Source: Pedobacter boryungensis (lineage in GTDB: Bacteria; Bacteroidota; Bacteroidia; Sphingobacteriales; Sphingobacteriaceae). From it: a stretch of 64,000 nucleotides of DNA. Position 1 is the first letter of the stretch; the number at the start of each line of letters is the position of its first letter. Shown in pieces: positions 35,612 through 44,984 of the stretch. Made by a program: the position numbers and the translations under genes. The stretch lies in the NCBI RefSeq assembly GCF_013204825.1, contig NZ_JABMKV010000003.1:186001-250000 (forward strand), in the 5' to 3' direction. The notes below the pieces were generated by a model. The model did no database searches. It saw nothing but the letters and a program-made list of their open reading frames with translations, and had not been told where the DNA came from.

Positions 35612-36451
35612 ATGGAAAAAATACCTTCAATAATACAAGCAGAAGATTTACTAAACCTTGATTCATCAACATACGTGTTAATTGATGCAAGCGCAGGTTC
35701 AAAAGCAAGATTTGATGACATTCATTTGGCTGGAGCTTTGTATATTGATTTGAATACTGATTTAGCAGATGTCAATGATTTCGCTAAGGGCGGAAGACAT
35801 CCTTTACCAACACTTGAACAATTTGCAGCAGTTTTAGAAAAATTCGGAATTGATAAAAATAGTCACGTTATTATTTATGATGATAAAAATGGAAGTAATG
35901 CTGCAGGCCGTTTTTGGTGGATGTTAAAATCAATTGGTCATGAAAAAGTTCAGGTTGTAAATGGAGGTTTTGCTGCAGCCATTAAAGCTGGTTTTCCTTC
36001 AAATAATGTTATCGAAAACCCGAAAAAAGTAGGTAATTACGAAATAATTAATTGGAAATTGCGAATGGTTGATATTGATGAGGTAGAAAAAGCAAGTAAA
36101 ACCGGCAACCAAACCATTGTTGATGTTAGGGACGCCAATCGGTTTGCAGGCTTAACCGAACCAATAGATTTAATTGCAGGCCATATTATAAACGCCATAA
36201 ATATTCCTTTCACAGAAAACTTAGATGACAACGGTTTATTTCTATCTCCAGCTATTTTAAAAGAAAAATATACTAAAGCGCTGTCGAATAAAAAACCAGA
36301 AGATATAATAGTGCATTGTGGTTCGGGTGTAACTGCTTGCCATACACTTCTAGCGCTGGATTACGCAGGATTGAAAATTCCAAAATTGTATGTGGGTTCT
36401 TGGAGTGAATGGAGTAGAAATAATAAGAAAATGATTTTAGCAGAAAACTAA
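35612..36451 (+). CDS. Two-domain sulfurtransferase (rhodanese/mercaptopyruvate type)
   Basis: A 279-residue protein with two tandem rhodanese domains. The first (about 20-130) is the inactive regulator half. The second (about 165-275) has the catalytic Cys236 in VHCGSGVTACHTLLALD. That six-residue loop, CGSGVT, suggests 3-mercaptopyruvate as sulfur donor over thiosulfate. It has no signal peptide and is probably cytosolic. It follows pdxA and is convergent with a small hypothetical gene. The exact donor and acceptor need biochemistry. Confidence 0.9.
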   Translation: MEKIPSIIQAEDLLNLDSSTYVLIDASAGSKARFDDIHLAGALYIDLNTDLADVNDFAKGGRHPLPTLEQFAAVLEKFGIDKNSHVIIYDDKNGSNAAGRFWWMLKSIGHEKVQVVNGGFAAAIKAGFPSNNVIENPKKVGNYEIINWKLRMVDIDEVEKASKTGNQTIVDVRDANRFAGLTEPIDLIAGHIINAINIPFTENLDDNGLFLSPAILKEKYTKALSNKKPEDIIVHCGSGVTACHTLLALDYAGLKIPKLYVGSWSEWSRNNKKMILAEN

Positions 36452-36453
36452 TT

Positions 36454-36645
36454 CTACCAATTTTCTTCTAAAAATTTTCGCCCCCAAGGAGTGATTACAG
36501 CAGACCATTGTACAGAACTTCTATCAATTTTAATATAGCCCTCATTTTCTAAAGCCGTATAATCTGCTTCTTCTCCTCCAAGAATAGAAGAACTTACTTG
36601 TTCGTTAATAATTTTTAACAAATCAATTTTTTCTTGTGTTTCCAT
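36454..36645 (-). CDS. Small hypothetical protein (63 aa)
   Basis: A 63-residue reading frame starting METQEKIDLLKIINEQVSSS and ending ITPWGRKFLEENW. The pattern of a short helix pair followed by a hairpin-like TPWGRKFL segment recalls a partial winged-helix domain, but no family is recognised. It ends 2 nt from the sulfurtransferase stop codon on the other strand. It is probably a real gene because its codon use is ordinary and the C-terminus looks structured; function unknown. Confidence 0.5.
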   Translation of the reverse strand: METQEKIDLLKIINEQVSSSILGGEEADYTALENEGYIKIDRSSVQWSAVITPWGRKFLEENW

Positions 36646-36745
36646 TTTGAATATATTTTTACATAAAACAATTAAAAAGCGATAAAGTTGTGAGGATTAG
36701 CAAGTTTTAATTCTAAAAAACATTTCATTTAATAAAAATATTTTC

Positions 36746-36753
36746 TACCTTTG
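36746..36753 (+). promoter_or_regulatory. -7 promoter box of the DUF177-rpmF unit
   Basis: TACCTTTG is a perfect TAnnTTTG, 21 nt before the TTG start at 36775. It gives a leader of about 15 nt. Confidence 0.5.
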
Positions 36754-36774
36754 CAGGCTAAAATTTAGTTACAA

Positions 36775-37308
36775 TTGAAGGCATTAAAACAATTTTCAAT
36801 CCCGTTTACAGGCTTAAAATTGGGCAAACATCAATTTGATTTTGAAATTGATAGAAGCTTTTTTGATGCATTTGAGTACTCTTTAGTAAAAGACGGGGCA
36901 CTTAAAGTTGAAGTTGAATTAGATAAACAAGAAACAATGTTGATTTTGCATTTCCATATTTGGGGAACAATTCAACTTAATTGCGATAAATGTTTAGCTG
37001 AATTTTCACAACCAATTGATATTAATGAAAGGCAAATTGTAAAATTTGCTGAAGACGATTTAGAAAGTGATGATTTAGAAATTATCATGCTAAATAAAAA
37101 GGAAAGTGCATTGGATGTTTCGGAAATGATTTACGAATTTATCAACGTATCTGTACCTTATATTAACAACTGCGAGCAAGCAGGTCAAGGTCAAAAATGC
37201 GATCCGGAAATGATTGCAACTTTAGAAAAATTGGCAAGCGGAACAGCAGAAAAAGAAGAAGAACAAAATGACGACCCACGTTGGGCAGCATTAAAAAAAT
37301 TAAAATAA
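36775..37308 (+). CDS. DUF177/YceD-family protein
   Basis: A 177-residue protein of the DUF177 (YceD) family, known for its linkage to rpmF and to 23S rRNA processing or ribosome assembly in bacteria and plastids. Signatures are IPFTGLKLGKHQFDFEID, then LNCDKCLAEFSQPI in the middle and PYINNCEQAGQGQKCDPEM near the end, with four cysteines that could bind a metal. The start is TTG at 36775, since no ATG occurs in frame for over 50 codons and the N-terminus is family-like. It is followed 17 nt later by rpmF. Confidence 0.88.
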   Translation: MKALKQFSIPFTGLKLGKHQFDFEIDRSFFDAFEYSLVKDGALKVEVELDKQETMLILHFHIWGTIQLNCDKCLAEFSQPIDINERQIVKFAEDDLESDDLEIIMLNKKESALDVSEMIYEFINVSVPYINNCEQAGQGQKCDPEMIATLEKLASGTAEKEEEQNDDPRWAALKKLK

Positions 37309-37325
37309 TAATTAAATAAAGCACA

Positions 37326-37517
37326 ATGGCACATCCAAAACGCAAAATTTCTAAACAAAGAAGAGATAAAAGAAGAACTCACTATAAAGCTGTAGCTCCT
37401 TCTTTGGCAACATGCCAAACTACTGGTGCTATACACGTTCCTCACCATGCTTACAATGTTGATGGTAACTTGTACTACAACGGTAAATTAGTTATAGAAA
37501 ACACTTCAATAGGTTAA
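37326..37517 (+). CDS. rpmF: 50S ribosomal protein L32
   Basis: A small basic ribosomal protein of 63 residues, starting [20 protein letters not shown] and containing [18 protein letters not shown]. Only one cysteine is visible, so this is the zinc-free form of L32. Its position between DUF177 and plsX is the widespread rpmF-plsX arrangement. Confidence 0.96.
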   Translation: MAHPKRKISKQRRDKRRTHYKAVAPSLATCQTTGAIHVPHHAYNVDGNLYYNGKLVIENTSIG

Positions 37518-37532
37518 TTTTCTAAGAAAATT

Positions 37533-37565
37533 TTTGTGTTTTACATTGGTTTAAGTTTACCTTAG
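37533..37565 (+). promoter_or_regulatory. Predicted promoter of plsX
   Basis: TTTG (37533-37536), a 21-nt spacer and TACCTTAG (37558-37565; one mismatch to TAnnTTTG). It lies 50 nt before plsX and after the rpmF stop, so plsX may be transcribed separately from rpmF as well as by read-through. Confidence 0.45.
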
Positions 37566-37615
37566 ATTAATGAAATAATAAAGCGATTTAGCTTAAACAC
37601 AAAAGATTTTTTACT

Positions 37616-38554
37616 ATGAAAATAGGTCTCGATATTATGGGCGGAGACTATGCTCCCAAAGCAATTGTTTTGGGAGCAATAGCAGCTCATCAATCCCTAG
37701 CTCCCGATCAGCATTTAGTGCTTATTGGAGATACTCAGCAGATTAAACCTCTACTCCAAGAGAACGGATTCAACCCCGATCACTTTGAATACGTACATAC
37801 CGAAGAAGTTATTGGTATGGGCGAACATCCCACAAAGGCTATTCTTCAAAAGCCAAGCTCGAGCATTGCTGTAGGCTTTCAATTATTAAAAGAAGGCAAA
37901 TTAGATTCTTTTGCAAGTGCAGGAAACTCTGGCGCTATGTTAGTTGGCGCTGTTTTTAGCGTAAAACCAATAGCAGGAATTTCTAGGCCTTGTTTATGTA
38001 CTATTGTACCTAAATTAAAAGGTGGTACCGGACTACTATTAGATGTAGGCGCTAACGCAGATTGTAAACCAGATAATTTAATGGATTTTGGCGTTTTAGG
38101 CAGTTTATATGCCGAAAATGTGATGCAGATTAATAATCCAAAGGTAGCCTTGATGAATATTGGTGAAGAAGATGAGAAAGGTAACATGATTGCTTTATCT
38201 AGCCATCGATTGATGAAGGAAACCAAACTTTTTAATTTTGTGGGTAACGTTGAAGGACGAGATTTATTTAATGATAAAGCCGATGTAATTGTATGTGATG
38301 GTTTTACTGGCAATGTGATGCTTAAATTAGCGGAATCATTTTATGTATTAACCATTAAAAAAGGATTAAAAGATGAATTCTTTGATCGTTTTAATTACGA
38401 AAACTATGGTGGTAGCCCAGTTTTAGGAGTAAATGCACCAGTATTAATTGGTCATGGAATTTCTAGTCCTGAAGCAATTAAAAATATGATTTTCCAGTCA
38501 AGAGATATGATTACATCTGACTTAATTGGAAAGATACAAGCTGCATTCCAATAA
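37616..38554 (+). CDS. plsX: Phosphate acyltransferase PlsX
   Basis: Converts acyl-ACP to acyl-phosphate for phospholipid synthesis. The 312-residue protein starts MKIGLDIMGGDYAPKAIVLGA and has FASAGNSGAMLVGAVF and VCDGFTGNVMLKLAE, all standard PlsX signatures. It sits in the rpmF-plsX-fabH cluster. The 68-nt gap to fabH contains two hairpins. Confidence 0.97.
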   Translation: MKIGLDIMGGDYAPKAIVLGAIAAHQSLAPDQHLVLIGDTQQIKPLLQENGFNPDHFEYVHTEEVIGMGEHPTKAILQKPSSSIAVGFQLLKEGKLDSFASAGNSGAMLVGAVFSVKPIAGISRPCLCTIVPKLKGGTGLLLDVGANADCKPDNLMDFGVLGSLYAENVMQINNPKVALMNIGEEDEKGNMIALSSHRLMKETKLFNFVGNVEGRDLFNDKADVIVCDGFTGNVMLKLAESFYVLTIKKGLKDEFFDRFNYENYGGSPVLGVNAPVLIGHGISSPEAIKNMIFQSRDMITSDLIGKIQAAFQ

Positions 38555-38564
38555 TTTAAAACAA

Positions 38565-38607
38565 CTATCATGATTACATAATCATGGTAGCTTCATTACA
38601 ACTGAAG
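38565..38607. promoter_or_regulatory. Palindrome and second hairpin between plsX and fabH
   Basis: A 12-bp inverted repeat (38565-38576 with 38579-38590, including CTATCATGATTA) is separated by only 2 nt. A second short hairpin (CTTCA 38591-38595 with TGAAG 38603-38607) follows directly. Neither is followed by a T run. The near-perfect symmetry fits a DNA-binding site or an RNA-processing structure. Confidence 0.5.
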
Positions 38608-38622
38608 ACACATTATAAATAA

Positions 38623-39624
38623 ATGAAAATGAACAAAATTCACGCTGCTATTACTGCCGTTCATGGTTACGTTCCAGATTACATTTTAACAAATAAAGAA
38701 CTGGAAACTATTGTCGATACATCAGACGAATGGATAACTTCAAGAACAGGTATTAAAGAGCGAAGAATATTAAAAGGTGAAGGCTTAGGTACATCTGATA
38801 TGGCTGTTGAGGCTGTAAATGGATTACTTAAAAAGAGAGGTATTGGAGCAGAAGAAATTGACTTAATTATTTTTTGTACCACTACTCCCGATTTTCCTTT
38901 TCCCGCATCTGCAAATATTTTAGCTGATAAAATCGGCGCCAAAAATGCTTGGGGATATGATTTACAAGCTGCTTGTTCAGGTTTTATTTATGGTTTATCG
39001 ACAGGATCTCAATTTATTGAATCTGGTAAACATAAAAAAGTATTAGTAGTTGGTGGCGATAAAATGTCATCTATTATCAATTACCAAGACCGCACCACTT
39101 GTATAATTTTTGGAGATGGGTGTGGCGCTGTATTATTAGAACCAAATGAAGAAGGATTAGGCGTACAAGATTCTATTTTACGCAGCGATGGTTCTGGAAG
39201 AAATTATTTAGGCCAAAAAGCAGGTGGTTCTGCTCGTCCTGCTACTGCAGAAACTGTGGCCAATAATGAACACGTTGTTCATCAAGAAGGTCAGGCAGTA
39301 TTTAAGTTCGCTGTGACTAACATGGCAGATGTTGCTGCCGAAATTATGGAACGCAATAGTTTATCATCAGATGATGTTGCATGGCTAGTTCCTCATCAGG
39401 CAAACAAACGTATTATCGACGCAACTGCCTCGAGAATGGGCGTTAGTACTGATAAAGTAATGATCAATATTGAACGTTATGGTAACACAACCAATGGTAC
39501 AATTCCGTTGTGCTTATGGGAATGGGAAAGTAAACTTAAAAAAGGAGATAATCTTATTTTAGCCGCATTTGGTGGAGGTTTCACATGGGGATCTGTTTAC
39601 TTAAAGTGGGCATACAATAGTTAA
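38623..39624 (+). CDS. fabH: Beta-ketoacyl-ACP synthase III
   Basis: Starts fatty-acid chains by condensing an acyl-CoA with malonyl-ACP. The 333-residue thiolase-fold protein has the catalytic Cys118 in [12 protein letters not shown], His258 in VPHQANKR and Asn288 in [11 protein letters not shown]. The branched-chain E1 gene further along could supply iso- or anteiso-acyl-CoA primers, which this organism group commonly uses (inference). Confidence 0.96.
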   Translation: MKMNKIHAAITAVHGYVPDYILTNKELETIVDTSDEWITSRTGIKERRILKGEGLGTSDMAVEAVNGLLKKRGIGAEEIDLIIFCTTTPDFPFPASANILADKIGAKNAWGYDLQAACSGFIYGLSTGSQFIESGKHKKVLVVGGDKMSSIINYQDRTTCIIFGDGCGAVLLEPNEEGLGVQDSILRSDGSGRNYLGQKAGGSARPATAETVANNEHVVHQEGQAVFKFAVTNMADVAAEIMERNSLSSDDVAWLVPHQANKRIIDATASRMGVSTDKVMINIERYGNTTNGTIPLCLWEWESKLKKGDNLILAAFGGGFTWGSVYLKWAYNS

Positions 39625-39758
39625 TTTGTTATTTAGCTCATGTGGCTGTAACCAGTCATCCAATGAACTATTGAACTACTGACTATATTTTAAAACAAAA
39701 AAACTATAACTTAGTTAATTCATAAAGACACCAATTTTTTTAACATAACAACAAAAGA

Positions 39759-40244
39759 ATGGATATCAAACAAATTCAGGAACTCATTAAATTTGTTTCT
39801 CGGTCGGGGGTAAATGAAGTTGCTATAGAGCAAGAGAACTTCAAAATTACCATAAAAACTAACCAAGCGCCGGTTTATGTAAATGCGGCTATACCTGCGC
39901 CAGTTGCAGCACAACCAGCGGCGGCTCCCGCAGCAGCAGCAGCAACTCAACAAGTAGCAGAAACTAAAGTGGCAAGTACTCCAGCAGCGGAAGACACATC
40001 AAAATACATTACTATAAAATCACCAATGATCGGTACATTCTACCGTTCATCTAGCCCTGATAAACCTTCATTTGCAAATGTTGGCGATGAGGTTGCTGTT
40101 GGTAAAGTAGTTTGCATTATTGAGGCGATGAAATTATTTAACGAGATTGAAAGTGAAGTTGCTGGCCGTATTGTTAAAGTATTAGTTGACAATGCATCAC
40201 CAGTTGAGTACGATCAACCATTATTCTTAGTAGAACCTATTTAA
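39759..40244 (+). CDS. accB: Biotin carboxyl carrier protein of acetyl-CoA carboxylase
   Basis: A 161-residue carrier that is biotinylated on Lys125 in the motif [12 protein letters not shown]. An N-terminal ordered segment ([21 protein letters not shown]) is followed by a flexible Ala/Pro-rich linker (about 48-90) and the C-terminal biotinyl domain (about 90-160). It works with AccC, encoded 82 nt downstream. A palindromic repeat element lies in the gap between the two genes. Confidence 0.96.
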   Translation: MDIKQIQELIKFVSRSGVNEVAIEQENFKITIKTNQAPVYVNAAIPAPVAAQPAAAPAAAAATQQVAETKVASTPAAEDTSKYITIKSPMIGTFYRSSSPDKPSFANVGDEVAVGKVVCIIEAMKLFNEIESEVAGRIVKVLVDNASPVEYDQPLFLVEPI

Positions 40245-40248
40245 TATC

Positions 40249-40312
40249 CGTCATGCTGAATTTAGTTCAGCATCTCAATTTTGAAAGGCCTTGAACTAAA
40301 TTCTGGGTGACG
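40249..40312. repeat. Palindromic dispersed-repeat element between accB and accC
   Basis: The arm at 40249-40269 (CGTCATGCTGAATTTAGTTC) matches the reverse complement of 40292-40312 at 18 of 21 positions. Ends begin CGTCA/TGACG as in the element at 16020-16101, and the sequence looks like a known Bacteroidota REP-type repeat (from memory). It lies within an operon gap, 15 nt before the accC start codon. Confidence 0.75.
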
Positions 40313-40326
40313 AAAAGGAAAAAATT

Positions 40327-41667
40327 ATGTTTAAAAAAATATTAATTGCCAACAGGGGCGAAATCGCTTTGCGTATTATACGTACCTGTAAAGAAATGGG
40401 TATAAAAACGGTTGCTGTTTACTCTACTGCAGATAGAGAGAGTTTACATGTGCGTTTCGCCGATGAGGCTGTTTGTATAGGTCCTCCTCCTAGTAAAGAT
40501 TCTTATTTAAGTATTCCAAATATCATATCAGCTGCAGAATTAACAAATGCTGATGCAATTCATCCTGGTTACGGTTTCCTTTCAGAAAATGCTAAATTTT
40601 CTTCTGTTTGCCGCGATTATGGAATTAAATTTATTGGTGCTACTCCTGAGCAAATCAATGGCATGGGCGATAAAGCCTCTGCTAAAGAGACGATGAAAAT
40701 TGCTGGAGTTCCTACAATTCCAGGTTCGGAGGGTTTGTTATCGAGTGTAAAAGAAGGAATAGAAATTGCCAAAGGCATGGGCTACCCTGTAATTTTAAAG
40801 GCTACTGCTGGTGGTGGTGGTCGTGGGATGCGCATTGTTTGGAAAGATGAAGACTTTGAAAATGCTTGGGATAGTGCCCGTCAGGAATCTGGTGCTGCTT
40901 TTGGTAACGATGGTCTTTATTTAGAAAAATATATCGAAGATCCTCGACACATTGAAATCCAAATAATTGGTGATCAATATGGAAAAGCTTGCCATTTATC
41001 AGAGAGAGATTGCTCAATTCAGCGTCGTCACCAAAAATTGGTTGAAGAAGCTCCATCTCCATTTATGACTCCAGAATTACGTGAGAAAATGGGTGAAGCT
41101 GCAATTAAAGGCGCACTTGCTGTTAATTATGAAGGTGCTGGTACAGTAGAATTTTTGGTGGATAAACACCGTAATTTCTATTTTATGGAGATGAATACAC
41201 GTATCCAAGTAGAGCATCCAGTAACTGAAGAAGTAATTAACTTCGATTTAATTAAAGAACAAATCAAAGTTGCGGCTGGCATTCCTATTTCAGGAAATAA
41301 TTATGTGCCAAACATGCATGCAATTGAGTGTCGTATCAACGCGGAAGATCCATTTAATAATTTCAGACCATCACCTGGAAAAATTACAAACTTCCATTCA
41401 CCTGGTGGTCATGGTGTACGGGTTGATACCCATGTATATGCAGGTTATGCTATTCCTTCGAATTACGATTCAATGATTGCAAAGCTGATTTGTGTAGCAC
41501 AAACACGTGAAGAGGCAATTTGTACAATGGAACGTGCCCTAAGTGAATTTGTGATTGAAGGGGTAAAAACAACTATCCCTTTTCACTTACAGTTAATGAA
41601 AGACCCTAACTTTAGAGCAGGTAATTTTACCACAAAGTTTATGGAAACTTTCGAATTTTCAGAATAG
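40327..41667 (+). CDS. accC: Biotin carboxylase subunit of acetyl-CoA carboxylase
   Basis: ATP-grasp enzyme carboxylating the biotin on AccB. The 446-residue protein has [34 protein letters not shown], the glycine-rich ATP loop [14 protein letters not shown] and [17 protein letters not shown]. It is the third acc/fab gene in the row and ends at a terminator. Confidence 0.97.
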   Translation: MFKKILIANRGEIALRIIRTCKEMGIKTVAVYSTADRESLHVRFADEAVCIGPPPSKDSYLSIPNIISAAELTNADAIHPGYGFLSENAKFSSVCRDYGIKFIGATPEQINGMGDKASAKETMKIAGVPTIPGSEGLLSSVKEGIEIAKGMGYPVILKATAGGGGRGMRIVWKDEDFENAWDSARQESGAAFGNDGLYLEKYIEDPRHIEIQIIGDQYGKACHLSERDCSIQRRHQKLVEEAPSPFMTPELREKMGEAAIKGALAVNYEGAGTVEFLVDKHRNFYFMEMNTRIQVEHPVTEEVINFDLIKEQIKVAAGIPISGNNYVPNMHAIECRINAEDPFNNFRPSPGKITNFHSPGGHGVRVDTHVYAGYAIPSNYDSMIAKLICVAQTREEAICTMERALSEFVIEGVKTTIPFHLQLMKDPNFRAGNFTTKFMETFEFSE

Positions 41668-41728
41668 TTTCGAACCATTAAAATATATTGTGTCCAAATA
41701 AAATAATCTTTTTATAGATTTAAATCGT

Positions 41729-41766
41729 AAATACCATTCTATCTTAAAAGAATGGTATTTTTGTTT
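41729..41766 (+). terminator. Intrinsic terminator after accC
   Basis: A perfect 12-bp stem (41729-41740 with 41749-41760, core ATACCATTCT) and a T-rich tail TTTTTGTTT close the fatty-acid cluster before tatC. Confidence 0.88.
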
Positions 41767-41780
41767 ACTAACTTATTTCA

Positions 41781-42662
41781 ATGAGCGACAATAAAACTAA
41801 GGATCTAATTGAATCCATAAAAAATAAAGGAAAAAGTTTAGAGGCAGAAATGTCCTTTTTTGATCATATTGATGTATTACGTAAGCATTTATTAAGAGGA
41901 TTAGCCGTAGTAACTTTACTTACCTGTGTTGCTTTTTATTACTCTGATTTTATTTGGGGCAAGATTATTATGGGTCCAAAAGATCCAACTTTCTGGACTT
42001 ATAGAATGGGATGTAAGATTGCAGCAATGTTTCCTTCTATTGGACAAGACTTTTGTATCACAAAAATTGATGCAAAAATTATCAATACTGAAATGTCAGG
42101 TCAGTTTACATTACAAATGACTTCATGTGTAACAGCTGGATTAATTTTAGGCGTTCCTTATCTTTTATTCGAAATCTGGTTATTCATTAAACCAGCCTTG
42201 TTAGAAACAGAAAGAAAATCATCACAAGGATTTGTATTTTTTGCCTCTATATTATTTTTAACAGGTGTATTATTTGGCTATTACTTTATTGCACCTTGGT
42301 CTATCAATTTCTTAATCAACTTCACAGTAGATCCGAGCATTCAAAACACCTTCACAATTGATTCATATCTTTCAACTGTACTTACCTTAACATTAGGAAC
42401 TGGCATTATATTTCAATTACCCGTTGTAATTTTTGTTCTTTCTAAACTTGGTGTAATGACACCTCAATTTATGAGGAAAAATAGAAGATATGCAGCAATA
42501 TTAATTTTGATAGTTGCGGCAGTTGTTACCCCTACTGCAGATCCTTTTACTATGATGATTGTTGCAATGCCATTATTCTTATTGTACGAATTGAGTATCA
42601 TGATTTCAGCTAACATCCAAAGGAAAAAACTAAAGGCCGAAGCATTATTCTTTAAAAATTAA
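41781..42662 (+). CDS. tatC: Twin-arginine translocase subunit TatC
   Basis: Inner-membrane receptor of the Tat pathway for folded proteins. The 293-residue protein has about six membrane helices, the N-terminal AEMSFFDHIDVLRKHLLRGL signature and FIKPALLETERKSSQGFVFFASILFL. A hydrophobic insert region extends the first periplasmic loop (MGPKDPTFWTYRMGCKIAAM), a common Bacteroidota variant. It is likely transcribed on its own after the accC terminator. TatA is not in this window. Confidence 0.95.
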   Translation: MSDNKTKDLIESIKNKGKSLEAEMSFFDHIDVLRKHLLRGLAVVTLLTCVAFYYSDFIWGKIIMGPKDPTFWTYRMGCKIAAMFPSIGQDFCITKIDAKIINTEMSGQFTLQMTSCVTAGLILGVPYLLFEIWLFIKPALLETERKSSQGFVFFASILFLTGVLFGYYFIAPWSINFLINFTVDPSIQNTFTIDSYLSTVLTLTLGTGIIFQLPVVIFVLSKLGVMTPQFMRKNRRYAAILILIVAAVVTPTADPFTMMIVAMPLFLLYELSIMISANIQRKKLKAEALFFKN

Positions 42663-42730
42663 GGGTTTTCAGTAAATAAGCGCAACAAAAAATTTACGCA
42701 TAAGCTGTATAATTCTATTTAAATTTGAAA

Positions 42731-43171
42731 ATGCCTACAGAAGATAAATTGAAAATTGCTATTGGATCAGATCATGCTGGCTTTGAATATAAAGAAATCT
42801 TAAAAGACTATTTATCAGCACATGAGTTAAAAGATTTCGGAACATATACTGCAGATTCTGTTGATTATGCTGATTTTGCACATCCTGTGGCTTCAGCTGT
42901 AGAAAGTAAAGAGTTTGATTTCGGCATATTAATTTGTGGCAGTGCAAATGGTATTGCAATGACTGCCAATAAACATCAGCAAATTAGAGCGGCAATTTGC
43001 TGGGAAAATGAAATAGCAGCACTAGCTAGACAACATAATAACGCTAATATTTTATGTATTCCCGCTAGGTTTGTATCTTCAGGTCTGGCAAAAGAAATAG
43101 CTACAACTTTTCTGAATACTGCTTTTGAAGGTGGCAGACATGAAAAAAGAGTTGAAAAAATATCGTGTTAA
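42731..43171 (+). CDS. rpiB: Ribose 5-phosphate isomerase B
   Basis: Interconverts ribulose 5-phosphate and ribose 5-phosphate in the pentose phosphate pathway. I chose the ATG at 42731 over the TTG at 42725. The 146-residue product has IGSDHAGFEYKEILKDYL and the active-site Cys region LICGSANGIAMTANKHQQIRAA. It follows tatC by 68 nt. Confidence 0.94.
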   Translation: MPTEDKLKIAIGSDHAGFEYKEILKDYLSAHELKDFGTYTADSVDYADFAHPVASAVESKEFDFGILICGSANGIAMTANKHQQIRAAICWENEIAALARQHNNANILCIPARFVSSGLAKEIATTFLNTAFEGGRHEKRVEKISC

Positions 43172-43236
43172 CTAATCTTATAACTTATAAACTGATGAAA
43201 CGCTAGTTTCATGACCATTAAAACAATATATAACTG

Positions 43237-44883
43237 ATGAAAAAACAATTTCTATACACCGGCTTGGCATTATTCCTGAGTTTGAGTGCGGCAGCTCAGA
43301 AAGATCCTGTAGCTGTAAAATTTAGCGAATCTATCAATAAAAATAGAGCGTACAGTCACCTTTCAATCTTAGCATCTGATGAATATGAAGGAAGAGAGAC
43401 TGGTAAAAAAGGCGCATGGATGGCTGCTGAATACATTAAAAAGCAATTTAAAAGCTTTGGATTAGTTGGTCCGGTAAAAGATGGAACTGACCCTTATTTC
43501 CAAAAGGTTGGTCTAGTTACTAATGATGTTTCTGGTGCTACACTTTCTATTAATGGAAAAGCCAGACAATTGTACAAGGATTTTGTAATTCCAAGCAACA
43601 GTGTTTCTAATACTGGTCTAGATCTAAATGCTAGCGAAGTTATTTTTGCAGGTTATGGAATGACTAAAGAAGGAGGATATAATGATTTCGACGGCATTAA
43701 CGCCGAAGGAAAAGTAATTATGATTTTCTCTACTGGTGACCCAACAGTTAAACCTGGAGATAGTGTACCAACTGGTCGTGCAGCTATGATGGCAGCAAGA
43801 CAAAGAATGACCAATTTAATGAAAAGCAAACCAAAAGCTATTTTATTAATTGACATGAACTTCGATAAACTACCTGAATCTTCAAAAATTGCTTCAACAT
43901 TAGGTAGAATTATGCTTAAAAAGGATGCACCTGCTACAGCTGCTCCGCAAAGAGCAACTCCAATAATTACACTAACTATTTCGCCAGCTACTGCGAACGA
44001 AATTTTAAAAGCTAGCAACACAACAGTTGAAGCTTTATCTAAAAAAATTATGGAAAGCGGTAAGCCTTCTTCACTAACAGCAACAACATCATTAGTTGCA
44101 AGTGCTAAGAAATCAGAAACTCCACAACGTGGAGAAAATGTTTTAGGTTTCTTAGAAGGTTCTGATCCCAAATTAAAAAATGAAATTCTAGTAATTACAG
44201 GTCACTATGACCACATTGGTCTAAATCCTGATCCAAATGCAAAAGATAAAGTTTACAATGGAGCTGATGATGACGGTTCAGGTACAACTGGAGTTTTATT
44301 AATGGCTGAAGCTTTTTCAAAAGCAAAAAAAGCAGGTAAAGGTCCTAAAAGAAGTATTTTATTTATGACTGTAGTTGGTGAAGAAAAAGGTTTATTAGGT
44401 TCTGAGTGGTATTCAGAACATCCAGTATTCCCTCTAGCAAACACAATTGCAGATTTAAACACAGATATGATTGGTCGTATTGGCGAAGAATATCTAGGTA
44501 AAGCAGATAGTGCAAATTATATCTATTCTGTAGGTTCATCTATGTTGAGTACAGAACTTGGTCAAATTCAAGAAAAAATAAACAATACTTACACTAAAAT
44601 GAAATTGGACTTCAAATATGATGATCCAAAAGATCCAGAAAGAATTTATTACCGTTCAGACCACTATAATTTCGCTAAAAACAACATTCCAATTATTTTC
44701 TTTTATGATGGTATGTTAGGTAAAGATTACCATGGTTTAGGCGACGAAGTAAGCAAAATCAATTTTGATTTATTAGCAAAAAGAGCACACTTAACTTACT
44801 ACATTGGTTGGGAACTTGCAAACAGACCTAATAGACCTGTTGTAGATAAAAATCAAAACGGTACGCCTAAAACTACCAACTAG
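43237..44883 (+). CDS. Secreted M28-family zinc peptidase
   Basis: A 548-residue exported metallopeptidase, probably an aminopeptidase. It has a signal peptide (MKKQFLYTGLALFLSLSAAAQ). A PA-like segment at about 90-290 contains FAGYGMTKEGGYNDFDG. The binuclear zinc site follows: GHYDHIG, GADDDGSGTTGVLLMAE, GEEKGLLGSEWYSEH, NTDMIGR and SDHYNFAKNNIP. It is monocistronic with a clear terminator. It may act with the M1 peptidase in peptide breakdown. Confidence 0.93.
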   Translation: MKKQFLYTGLALFLSLSAAAQKDPVAVKFSESINKNRAYSHLSILASDEYEGRETGKKGAWMAAEYIKKQFKSFGLVGPVKDGTDPYFQKVGLVTNDVSGATLSINGKARQLYKDFVIPSNSVSNTGLDLNASEVIFAGYGMTKEGGYNDFDGINAEGKVIMIFSTGDPTVKPGDSVPTGRAAMMAARQRMTNLMKSKPKAILLIDMNFDKLPESSKIASTLGRIMLKKDAPATAAPQRATPIITLTISPATANEILKASNTTVEALSKKIMESGKPSSLTATTSLVASAKKSETPQRGENVLGFLEGSDPKLKNEILVITGHYDHIGLNPDPNAKDKVYNGADDDGSGTTGVLLMAEAFSKAKKAGKGPKRSILFMTVVGEEKGLLGSEWYSEHPVFPLANTIADLNTDMIGRIGEEYLGKADSANYIYSVGSSMLSTELGQIQEKINNTYTKMKLDFKYDDPKDPERIYYRSDHYNFAKNNIPIIFFYDGMLGKDYHGLGDEVSKINFDLLAKRAHLTYYIGWELANRPNRPVVDKNQNGTPKTTN

Positions 44884-44903
44884 ATTTAAATCATAATATC
44901 TTT

Positions 44904-44952
44904 AAGCCGCAGACTAGCAGATTTCAATAATCTGTTAATCTGCGGTTTTTTT
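44904..44952 (+). terminator. Intrinsic terminator after the M28 peptidase gene
   Basis: CCGCAGA (44907-44913) pairs with TCTGCGG (44939-44945), with further inner pairs, followed by TTTTTTTATT. Confidence 0.85.
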
Positions 44953-44984
44953 ATTCCATAATAAGCTAAGTATGGTCTTTCTTC

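Noticed and set aside
39640-39710. Short inverted repeat CAGTCA...TGACTA after fabH
   Set aside because: The stem is only five or six bases and no T run follows, so it is not called as a terminator.
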